Shown here piece by piece: positions 1-5,980 of a stretch of DNA of 6,090 nucleotides (position 1 is its first letter; each line of letters opens with the position of its first letter). Source of the stretch: Prevotella sp. GTDB lineage: Bacteria; Bacteroidota; Bacteroidia; Bacteroidales; Bacteroidaceae. Where the stretch lies: contig JAJQAI010000219.1 of the NCBI GenBank assembly GCA_021203915.1, forward strand, positions 1-6,090. The letters run 5' to 3'. Under the pieces are notes generated by a model. The model ran no database searches, was not told where the DNA came from, and saw only the letters and a program-made list of their open reading frames with translations. The translations under genes and the position numbers were made by a program.

Positions 1-28
1 GTAGATTTTAATAAAAAAAGAACTTTTT

Positions 29-496
29 ATGAGCAAAGTTGTTATTAACAATTACGAGGAATTTGCCGCTTTACTAGGCAAAAATATTGGTGTTTCAGAA
101 TATGTAGAAATACCTCAAGAGCGCATTAATTTGTTTGCTGATGCCACTTTAGATCACCAGTGGATACACGTAGATGAAGAGCGTGCTAAAAAAGAAAGTC
201 CATTTGGAACAACAATTGTTCATGGATATCTTACACTTTCAATGCTTCCATACCTATGGAATAAAATCATAGAAGTTAACAATCTAAAGATGATGGTTAA
301 CTATGGGATGGACAAGATGAAATTTGGTCAAGCTGTTAAGTCAGGTGAAGCAATTCGTCTTACGGCAGACCTTTATCAAATTGAGAATCTTCGTGGAACA
401 ATAAAGGCAGAAGTGAAGTTTGCTTTAGAGATTAAGGATTCAAATAAAAAAGCACTTTCAGGAATAGCAACATTCTTGTACTATTTTGAAAACTAA
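29..496 (+). CDS. MaoC-family (R)-specific enoyl-CoA hydratase, HtdZ/Rv0130-like
   Basis: This 155-residue single hotdog-fold protein should reversibly hydrate trans-2-enoyl-CoA to (R)-3-hydroxyacyl-CoA in the cytoplasm. The hydratase motif is intact: residues 36-49 read FADATLDHQWIHVD, with the expected catalytic pair Asp42 and His47, followed by FGTTIVHGYLTLS at 59-71. From memory the whole protein closely resembles Mycobacterium tuberculosis Rv0130, whose catalytic Asp and His lie in the same motif, and its length is normal for that group. The ATG at 29 is the first start after an in-frame TAG at 2-4. The leader is AT-rich with no Shine-Dalgarno site. It precedes the META lipoprotein by 21 nt and lies about 580 nt upstream of the etf-dehydrogenase operon, which suggests a role in acyl-CoA metabolism. 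Chain length and physiological direction cannot be read from sequence. Confidence 0.9.
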   Translation: MSKVVINNYEEFAALLGKNIGVSEYVEIPQERINLFADATLDHQWIHVDEERAKKESPFGTTIVHGYLTLSMLPYLWNKIIEVNNLKMMVNYGMDKMKFGQAVKSGEAIRLTADLYQIENLRGTIKAEVKFALEIKDSNKKALSGIATFLYYFEN

Positions 497-517
497 ATCT
501 TTTTTTTGCTTCCCTTT

Positions 518-955
518 ATGATAAAACCACTTTTTACAAGTTTCTTTGCAATTTTGCTTCTTTTGCTACTTTCATGCAAATCTTCAAGTAAAACTCTTTC
601 AAGCCCTAAGGACATGGAGGGGGAATGGACTATAGTTGAGGCAATGGAAGAAGATATTCCTTCCCTATTGGAAGACAAAAAAGCTACAATCGGCTTTAGA
701 CTAGAAGACAGTAGCTTTTATGGTTATGCAGGTTGCAATAGAATATTTGGAAGCATAGATAAAATAAAGGATGGGGAAATTCTCTTTGGTACAACGGGTA
801 GTACAAAAAGAATGTGTCCCAATATGAATGTTGAGCTCCTAGTTCTTAAAGCTCTTAACAAGATAGAAAAGTTTTATTTCGAAGCTGACGGCACGCTAAT
901 TTTTAAAGATAAAGAAGACAACATTGTTCTTAAAGCGCGCAAAGAAATAGGATAA
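518..955 (+). CDS. META/HslJ-domain lipoprotein
   Basis: A predicted cell-envelope lipoprotein of 145 residues. From the ATG at 518 it begins with Lys3 and a hydrophobic run ending in LLLLLLSC, a signal-peptidase II lipobox with Cys20 as the lipidated residue. The sequence after the Cys (KSSSK) lacks the acidic export signal typical of surface-exposed Bacteroidota lipoproteins, so a periplasm-facing location is inferred. Residues 35 to the end form one META domain: GEW at 35-37, GCN at 72-74, STKRMC at 95-100, and a C-terminal strand pattern (GTLIFKDKEDNIVL). The family includes E. coli HslJ, linked to heat shock and novobiocin resistance, but its biochemical role is not well defined. An in-frame TTG at 506 would add four residues; the ATG is preferred because it gives a standard signal peptide. 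Its relation to the neighbouring lipid genes is unknown. Confidence 0.85.
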   Translation: MIKPLFTSFFAILLLLLLSCKSSSKTLSSPKDMEGEWTIVEAMEEDIPSLLEDKKATIGFRLEDSSFYGYAGCNRIFGSIDKIKDGEILFGTTGSTKRMCPNMNVELLVLKALNKIEKFYFEADGTLIFKDKEDNIVLKARKEIG

Positions 956-976
956 TCTTTTTTCCTCTCGAAGCTT

Positions 977-994
977 CTTGAGACTTCAAGTTTT
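977..994 (+). terminator. Weak candidate intrinsic terminator after the META lipoprotein gene
   Basis: A 5-bp stem, CTTGA (977-981) with TCAAG (986-990), encloses a GACT loop and is followed directly by TTTT and an AT-rich stretch. It starts 21 nt after the lipoprotein stop codon and lies before the etfB promoter, where a terminator is expected. The stem is short, and an overlapping alternative pairing exists (GAAG 970-973 with CTTC 984-987), so this is only suggestive. Confidence 0.3.
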
Positions 995-1006
995 ATAAGA
1001 GTTTTC

Positions 1007-1037
1007 TTTGATACACAAAATAAAATAAGTACTTTTG
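1007..1037 (+). promoter_or_regulatory. Bacteroidota-type promoter for the etfB-etfA-acyl-CoA dehydrogenase operon
   Basis: The -33 element TTTG (1007-1010) is separated by exactly 19 nt from TACTTTTG (1030-1037), which fits the Bacteroidota -7 consensus TAnnTTTG in every fixed position. Transcription would begin a few bases downstream, around 1041-1045, leaving an A-rich leader of about 35 nt before the etfB ATG. The placement in a non-coding gap just ahead of the operon supports a real promoter. Confidence 0.72.
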
Positions 1038-1077
1038 CGCCAACAAAAAAAATTCTAAAAAACATTACTTTTAGCGT

Positions 1078-1947
1078 ATGAAGTTAAAAATAATAGTACT
1101 TGCTAAGCAAGTACCTGATACACGTAATGTGGGCAAAGATGCAATGACAGAAGAAGGTACTGTCAATCGTGCAGCATTGCCTGCAATTTTTAATCCTGAC
1201 GACCTCAATGCTCTTGAGCAAGCCCTTCGTCTAAAAGAGCAAAATCCAGGTTCCACAGTTGGTGTACTAACAATGGGGCCTCCTAGAGCTGCTGAAATTG
1301 TAAGACAAGGACTATATCGTGGTGCAGACACAGGTTGGCTTCTAACGGACCGTCTTTTTGCTGGTGCTGATACACTTGCTACATCCTATGCCTTAGCAAC
1401 TGCTATAAAGAAAATTGGTGGAGCAGACATAGTGATTTGTGGAAGGCAAGCAATTGATGGTGATACAGCTCAAGTAGGTACACAGGTAGCAGAAAAACTT
1501 GGACTCTCACAAGTAACATATGCTGAGGAAATTCTTAAGTGTGAAGAGAATAAACTTACTATTCGTCGTCACATTGATGGTGGAGTAGAAACAGTTGAGG
1601 CTCCTATACCAATTGTAATAACGGTTAATGGAAGCGCAGCTCCTTGCCGTCCTTGCAATATTAAACTTATAATGAAGTTCAAGCATGCCACAGTTCCAAT
1701 GGAACGTTCTGAGGATATGCCGTATTTAGACCTATATAAAGAGCGTCCATATCTTACACTGAATCAATGGTCCGTAGCTGATGTAGATGGAGATCCTGAG
1801 CAATGTGGATTAGCTGGCTCACCAACAAAGGTAAAGGCCGTTAAGAATATAGTCTTTCAGGCAAAGCAAAGCAAAACGCTATCATCAAGCGATGCTGACA
1901 TAGAAGACCTTATCAAGGAACTAATCGAGGAAAAGATAATCGGATAA
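1078..1947 (+). CDS. etfB: Electron transfer flavoprotein subunit beta, bifurcating-type
   Basis: The 289-residue beta subunit of the cytoplasmic EtfAB heterodimer, which carries electrons to or from acyl-CoA dehydrogenase. The N-terminus (KIIVLAKQVPDT, 4-15) is typical, and residues 162-182 satisfy every position of the ETF beta signature (IRRHIDGG...PIVIT). LTMGPP at 64-69, GADTLATS at 96-103 and GRQAIDGDTAQVG at 122-134 are the kind of motifs found in electron-bifurcating ETFs such as those of Megasphaera and Acidaminococcus, where this subunit binds a second FAD instead of AMP. Bifurcation is therefore a reasonable inference, not a demonstrated fact. The ATG follows an in-frame TAG (1072-1074), fixing the start. 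It is the first gene of the operon, and etfA follows after 35 nt. An 8-bp inverted repeat lies in codons 7-13. Confidence 0.95.
   Translation: MKLKIIVLAKQVPDTRNVGKDAMTEEGTVNRAALPAIFNPDDLNALEQALRLKEQNPGSTVGVLTMGPPRAAEIVRQGLYRGADTGWLLTDRLFAGADTLATSYALATAIKKIGGADIVICGRQAIDGDTAQVGTQVAEKLGLSQVTYAEEILKCEENKLTIRRHIDGGVETVEAPIPIVITVNGSAAPCRPCNIKLIMKFKHATVPMERSEDMPYLDLYKERPYLTLNQWSVADVDGDPEQCGLAGSPTKVKAVKNIVFQAKQSKTLSSSDADIEDLIKELIEEKIIG
1096..1114. repeat. 8-bp inverted repeat at the start of etfB
   Basis: GTACTTGC (1096-1103) and GCAAGTAC (1107-1114) are perfect inverted arms around a TAA spacer. The repeat begins 18 nt after the first base of the etfB start codon and about 50 nt downstream of the inferred transcription start. 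It could form a tight mRNA hairpin or a dyad protein-binding site, but it also encodes part of the conserved VLAKQVP segment, so chance is plausible. Confidence 0.4.
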
Positions 1948-1982
1948 GTTTTTTAACTTTCCTTTTTTGATAAAGAAGAAAA

Positions 1983-3005
1983 ATGAATAACGTATTTGTA
2001 TATTGCGAGATAGAAGGCACAACTATTGCTGAGGTATCTCAAGAATTGCTAACCAAAGGCAAGAAGCTCTCCCGGGAACTCGGAGTTAAACTTCATGCTG
2101 TTGTCGCAGGAAGCGGCATTAAGGGTAAGGTAGAAAATCAAATATTGCCATACGGCGTTGATAAACTCTTCGTTTTCGATGCTGAAGGTCTTTTCCCATA
2201 CACATCCGCACCACATACTTCAATATTAGTAAATCTATTTAAGGAAGAAAAGCCTCAGGTTTGTCTAATGGGTGCAACCGTTATAGGAAGAGACTTGGGA
2301 CCTAGAGTATCCTCATCTTTATTCAGTGGACTAACAGCAGACTGTACTGAGCTTGAGATTGGTGATTATGAGGATAAGAAGACTGGTAAGGTTTTCAAAA
2401 ATCTGCTTTATCAGATTCGTCCTGCCTTTGGCGGAAACATCGTAGCAACAATTGTCAATCCAGAGAATCGTCCTCAAATGGCTACAGTACGTGAAGGTGT
2501 AATGAAGCGTGAGGTTTTAGACGAAAATTACAAAGGCGAGGTTATATATCCCGATGTTGCTAAGTATGTTCCAACAACTGACTATGTAGTCAAGGTAATA
2601 GATCGCCACGTTGAAAAGGCAAAGCATAACCTAAAGGGAGCATCCATTGTGGTATCTGGTGGCTATGGCATGGGAAGTAAAGAAGGCTTTGATATGCTCT
2701 TTAAACTTGCTAAAGAACTTCATGCCGAAGTTGGTGCTAGCCGTGCAGCTGTTGATGCAGGCTTCGTTGACCATGACCGTCAAGTTGGTCAAACCGGTAT
2801 CACCGTACATCCTAAGGTATATATTGCTTGTGGTATATCAGGACAAATACAACATATAGCCGGTATGCAAGATTCAGGAATCATTATCTCTATTAATAGT
2901 GATCCTGATGCTCCTATCAACAAAGTTGCCGACTATGTAATAAATGGTACGGTAGAGGAAGTAATTCCCAAACTCATTAAGTATTACAAGCAGAACAATA
3001 AGTGA
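1983..3005 (+). CDS. etfA: Electron transfer flavoprotein subunit alpha
   Basis: The 340-residue alpha subunit, which binds the FAD that exchanges electrons with the dehydrogenase. The N-terminal part has the conserved GRDLGPR (102-108) and GLTADCT (116-122) segments. The C-terminal FAD domain has SGGYGMGSKEGF from 225, GASRAAVDAG at 251-260 with the conserved flavin-contacting Arg254, QVGQTG at 267-272, and the alpha signature VYIACGISGQIQH from 279, which continues to IN at 304-305. Two signature positions deviate conservatively: Val279 for Leu/Ile and Ser303 for Ala. Tyr228 stands where most family members have Arg (SGGRG). There is no N-terminal ferredoxin domain, unlike some anaerobe EtfA proteins. 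The ATG follows an in-frame TAA (1971-1973) and a purine-rich AAGAAGAAA leader. It lies 35 nt after etfB and 17 nt before the dehydrogenase gene, so co-transcription and complex formation are expected. Confidence 0.95.
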   Translation: MNNVFVYCEIEGTTIAEVSQELLTKGKKLSRELGVKLHAVVAGSGIKGKVENQILPYGVDKLFVFDAEGLFPYTSAPHTSILVNLFKEEKPQVCLMGATVIGRDLGPRVSSSLFSGLTADCTELEIGDYEDKKTGKVFKNLLYQIRPAFGGNIVATIVNPENRPQMATVREGVMKREVLDENYKGEVIYPDVAKYVPTTDYVVKVIDRHVEKAKHNLKGASIVVSGGYGMGSKEGFDMLFKLAKELHAEVGASRAAVDAGFVDHDRQVGQTGITVHPKVYIACGISGQIQHIAGMQDSGIIISINSDPDAPINKVADYVINGTVEEVIPKLIKYYKQNNK

Positions 3006-3022
3006 GAATAAACTGAACAGAT

Positions 3023-4756
3023 ATGGCTAATTATTATACTGAGCATCCAGAGTTTGACTTTCATCTAAGTCATCCTCTTATGCAAAGAATCGTTGAACTT
3101 AAAGAACGTTCTTTCGCTGATAAGGACAAGTATGCAGACGCTCCTGTTGACTTCCAGGATGCCATAGAAAACTATAAGAGAGTACTTGATATAACGGGAG
3201 ATTTAGCAGCCAATGTAATTGAGCCCAATAGTGAGGAAGTAGACCTTGAAGGACCACATCTAGTTGATGGTAGAATGCACTATGCTGAAAAGACCTATGA
3301 AAACTTAGATGCTACACGAAAGGCAGGTCTTTGGGGAATATCAATGCCAAGACGCTATGGAGGACTAAACATGCCTGTTACCCCCTACTCTATGGCTTCA
3401 GAAATTGTTGCTGCTGCCGATGCCGGTTTCCAGAATATTTGGAGCTTGCAGGATTGTATAGAGACCCTTTATGAATTTGGTAGCGAGGAACAACGACAGA
3501 AATATATTCCTAGAGTTTGTGCTGGAGAAACTATGAGTATGGACCTAACGGAGCCAGATGCTGGTTCTGATCTTCAGCGTGTAATGCTCAAGGCTACATA
3601 TGATGAAGAGCAAGGCTGTTGGCTACTAAATGGTGTAAAGCGTTTTATAACAAATGGTGACTCAGATATTCACCTTGTACTTGCTCGTTCAGAAGAAGGT
3701 ACACGTGATGGTCGTGGTCTATCAATGTTTATATACGACAAACGCCAAGGTGGTGTAACCGTACGTCATATAGAGCATAAATTGGGTATTCATGGCTCAC
3801 CTACATGCGAGCTAGTTTTCAAGAATGCTAAAGCAGAACTTTGCGGAAGTACCCGTTTAGGACTTATCAAATATGTAATGGCACTAATGAATGGTGCTCG
3901 TCTTGGTATTGCTGCCCAATCAGTTGGCGTTAGCCAAGCTGCATACAACGAAGCTCTTTCATACGCTAAGGATCGTAAGCAGTTTGATAAGGCCATTATA
4001 GAGTTCCCAGCTGTTTATGATATGCTTTCTAGAATGAAGGCCAAGCTAGATGCTGGACGTAGCATCTTGTATCAAACAGCACGTTATGTGGATATCTACA
4101 AGGCCCTTGAAGATATATCAAGTGAGCGTCAACTAACTCCTGAAGAGCGTAAAGAGCTCAAAACCTATCAACGCCTTGCAGATGCATTTACACCACTGGC
4201 TAAGGGTATGAATTCCGAATATGCAAACCAAAATGCTTATGATGCAATTCAAGTTCATGGAGGTTCTGGCTTTATAATGGAATATAAGAGTCAACGTCTA
4301 TATCGTGACGCACGAATATTCTCCATATATGAGGGAACCACACAGCTCCAAGTTGTTGCAGCCATTAGGTATATCACAAACGGAACTTACCTAGGTATAA
4401 TGAAGGAGATGCAAGAAAATAAGGTTTCAGAGGAATTATCTTCTTTAAAGGTTCGCCTTACAAAACTTATTGAAGTTTATGAGCATTCAGTTAACTATGT
4501 TAAAGAAGTTGGCTCCCAAGATGTTCAAGATTTCCTTGCAAGGCGCTTATATGAGATGACAGCAGACATTTTAATGTCACTACTAATACTCGATGATGCT
4601 ACACGCTCACCTCATCTTTTTACAAAGAGTGCTAACGTATTTGTTCGCCATACTGAGGCAGAGGTAACCGCTCATGCTACTTACATCAAGAGTTTCATAA
4701 AAGAGGATTTAATCAACTTTATTCCATCTCATACTATTTCTGAAGAAGAGCAATAA
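3023..4756 (+). CDS. Large acyl-CoA dehydrogenase, DmdC-like branch, EtfAB partner
   Basis: A 577-residue FAD-dependent acyl-CoA dehydrogenase, far longer than the roughly 380 residues of short-chain or butyryl-CoA enzymes. It should interconvert acyl-CoA and trans-2-enoyl-CoA with EtfAB as electron partner. Visible landmarks: an N-terminal extension of about 80 residues; an ACAD N-terminal helical domain with RRYGGLNMP; DLTEPDAGSD at 174-183; ITNGDSD; KLGIHGSPTC at 253-262; DRKQF with Arg318; the second family signature from Gln410 to Asp429 (QVHGGSGF...RLYRD); and IYEGTTQLQ containing the likely catalytic base Glu437. Residues from about 455 on form an extra helical C-terminal domain like PF12806. 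The GIHGSPTC segment and layout match DmdC-type enzymes, but the substrate cannot be assigned. The ATG follows an in-frame TGA (3014-3016). It is the last gene of the etf operon. Confidence 0.93.
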   Translation: MANYYTEHPEFDFHLSHPLMQRIVELKERSFADKDKYADAPVDFQDAIENYKRVLDITGDLAANVIEPNSEEVDLEGPHLVDGRMHYAEKTYENLDATRKAGLWGISMPRRYGGLNMPVTPYSMASEIVAAADAGFQNIWSLQDCIETLYEFGSEEQRQKYIPRVCAGETMSMDLTEPDAGSDLQRVMLKATYDEEQGCWLLNGVKRFITNGDSDIHLVLARSEEGTRDGRGLSMFIYDKRQGGVTVRHIEHKLGIHGSPTCELVFKNAKAELCGSTRLGLIKYVMALMNGARLGIAAQSVGVSQAAYNEALSYAKDRKQFDKAIIEFPAVYDMLSRMKAKLDAGRSILYQTARYVDIYKALEDISSERQLTPEERKELKTYQRLADAFTPLAKGMNSEYANQNAYDAIQVHGGSGFIMEYKSQRLYRDARIFSIYEGTTQLQVVAAIRYITNGTYLGIMKEMQENKVSEELSSLKVRLTKLIEVYEHSVNYVKEVGSQDVQDFLARRLYEMTADILMSLLILDDATRSPHLFTKSANVFVRHTEAEVTAHATYIKSFIKEDLINFIPSHTISEEEQ

Positions 4757-4781
4757 GAGATATATTCATGAAATTCATTAT

Positions 4782-4815
4782 TAGCGCATCCATCTTTTTT
4801 AAGTTGGGTGCGCTA
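4782..4815. terminator. Hairpin between convergent genes, candidate bidirectional terminator
   Basis: Positions 4782-4792 pair with 4805-4815 to form an 11-bp stem with one G-U wobble and a GC-rich core (GCGCA/TGCGC), closing a 12-nt loop. It starts 26 nt after the dehydrogenase stop and 53 nt beyond the end of the minus-strand nuclease gene, where both transcripts should end. Neither side has a clean T-tract directly after the stem; the T-run sits inside the loop. A second T/A pairing (4793-4800 with 4828-4835) could compete with it. Terminator function is inferred mainly from position. Confidence 0.5.
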
Positions 4816-4867
4816 TTACTATTATCAAAAAAAGAAGATTCAAAACTTAAGTCCAAAAGGTCTATTG

Positions 4868-5980
4868 TTAGGGTGAAGGCGCACTTTTTCCTTCATCTGA
4901 AGATAACTTGTCTTTTGTTTCATCAATTTCTATATCACGTAACTTCTCTTCTATCTCCTTTATTGAAGGAATGGTACCATCTATCTTCTCGGGGTAAAGT
5001 GCTGCAAGATCATATTCCGATATACCTAAAGGTTGGCTACTTGATTCCAAAGCATATTGTGCCACAAGACTATCTTTCTCTTTGCAGATAAGTAGTCCAA
5101 TAGTAGGATTATCTCGGCCCTCTTGACGCAACAAGTGGTTACATGCCACTACATAACCACTAAGTTGTCCTGCATCAGCAAAACATAACTTTCCAATCTT
5201 CACTTCCACCACAACATAGCATGAGAGTTTCAGATTATAGAATAATAAATCTAAAAAATTCTCTGTCTCTCCTATCTGCAAGCGGTATTCTTTGCCAACG
5301 TACGCAAAACCAGTACCTAACTCTATGAGGAACTTAGTTATGTTATTTACTAGGGCATCTTTCAGCAATCGCTCGTTGTATTTTCCTGTGATGCCTGTGA
5401 AGGCAAAATCGTATGGATCTTTCACTAATTCTTGTGCAAAGTCGCTCATCTCATCGGGCAATGTCTTTGAAAAGTTAGATAGTGCCTTGCCTTGCCGTTC
5501 ATATAAATCTATGTCAAGAAAATTGAGTAACATCGAACGACTCCACCCGTTCTCAATGGTTTGTTGGACATAAAACATTGCCTTCTTTGGATTATTATAA
5601 CATTTATCAATAATAAAACGATGATGCCCCCATGGCATAGAAAATAGGCTTTCTTCTAATTGTCCCACAACTTGTGGGACAATTTCAAAATAATCTGAAT
5701 AGAGCAAATAAAATTTCTTTGCATAATATATATTAGTACGGGAAAATCCCTGAGCATTAGGTATTTGCCGTTGTAGGTCAATAGAAAGAGTTTTAATGAC
5801 TTGTTCTCCCCAACGCTCCTCAACGTGCATTTCCTCTATATCACGCCCGAGTTCCCAATAGAATCGCAGAAGCTCTTGATTTACTTTTACTGCAGCCTTT
5901 ATTTGGGCTTTGCAGTAACGGGAGCCTAACGTTTGAACCCATTGCTGGTAGTCTCCATCTAATATATTAATGTTTTTCAT
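4868..5980 (-). CDS. PDDEXK nuclease, YhcG/DUF1016 family
   Basis: A 370-residue protein of the YhcG family, with a DUF1016 N-terminal domain followed by a PD-(D/E)XK nuclease-like domain. The N-terminal half carries family hallmarks: YWELGRDI (41-48), RWGEQVIKTLSIDL (56-69), GFSRTNIYYAKKFY (78-91), MPWGHH (115-120) and ENGWSRSML (143-151). The C-terminal half shows a candidate motif I Glu203, then FLDLLFY with Asp244, VEVK with Glu259 and Lys261, and Gln272, followed by NPTIGLLICK (291-300). All expected catalytic positions are present, so it is probably active. The family is often found beside restriction-modification genes or in genomic islands, but its role is poorly known and none of those partners is visible here. 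The ATG is fixed by an in-frame TAG at 5984-5986. The last 40 residues are charged and low in complexity. The gene is convergent with the etf operon and contains a 27-bp palindrome. Confidence 0.92.
   Translation of the reverse strand: MKNINILDGDYQQWVQTLGSRYCKAQIKAAVKVNQELLRFYWELGRDIEEMHVEERWGEQVIKTLSIDLQRQIPNAQGFSRTNIYYAKKFYLLYSDYFEIVPQVVGQLEESLFSMPWGHHRFIIDKCYNNPKKAMFYVQQTIENGWSRSMLLNFLDIDLYERQGKALSNFSKTLPDEMSDFAQELVKDPYDFAFTGITGKYNERLLKDALVNNITKFLIELGTGFAYVGKEYRLQIGETENFLDLLFYNLKLSCYVVVEVKIGKLCFADAGQLSGYVVACNHLLRQEGRDNPTIGLLICKEKDSLVAQYALESSSQPLGISEYDLAALYPEKIDGTIPSIKEIEEKLRDIEIDETKDKLSSDEGKSAPSP
5658..5684. repeat. Perfect 13-bp inverted repeat inside the DUF1016 gene
   Basis: AATTGTCCCACAA (5658-5670) and TTGTGGGACAATT (5672-5684) are exact reverse complements separated by a single C. 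In the gene this stretch encodes residues of IVPQVVGQLEE (100-110), in the linker between the GFSRTNIYYAKKFY segment and the MPWGHH motif. Such a long exact palindrome is unlikely by chance in a coding sequence. It could be a small in-frame inserted palindromic repeat, a protein-binding site, or an mRNA hairpin. Confidence 0.85.

Noticed and set aside
493..678. Minus-strand 61-codon open frame over the lipoprotein start
   Set aside because: Antisense to the signal peptide and start of the META domain, with no domain of its own.
874..1065. Minus-strand 63-codon open frame across the gap before etfB
   Set aside because: Overlaps the lipoprotein gene end and the promoter; no recognisable protein features.
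1071..1331. Minus-strand 86-codon open frame over the etfB start
   Set aside because: Antisense shadow of etfB; composition reflects the complementary strand.
2647..2859. Plus-strand 70-codon open frame inside etfA
   Set aside because: Out-of-frame shadow within the conserved FAD domain of etfA.
3790..3996. Minus-strand 68-codon open frame within the dehydrogenase gene
   Set aside because: Antisense shadow over conserved dehydrogenase motifs.
4768..5091. Plus-strand 107-codon open frame after the dehydrogenase gene
   Set aside because: Most of it lies antisense to the well-supported DUF1016 gene and it crosses the hairpin region; the protein has no recognisable domain.
5292..5573. Plus-strand 93-codon open frame
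   Set aside because: Entirely antisense to the DUF1016 gene and without family features.
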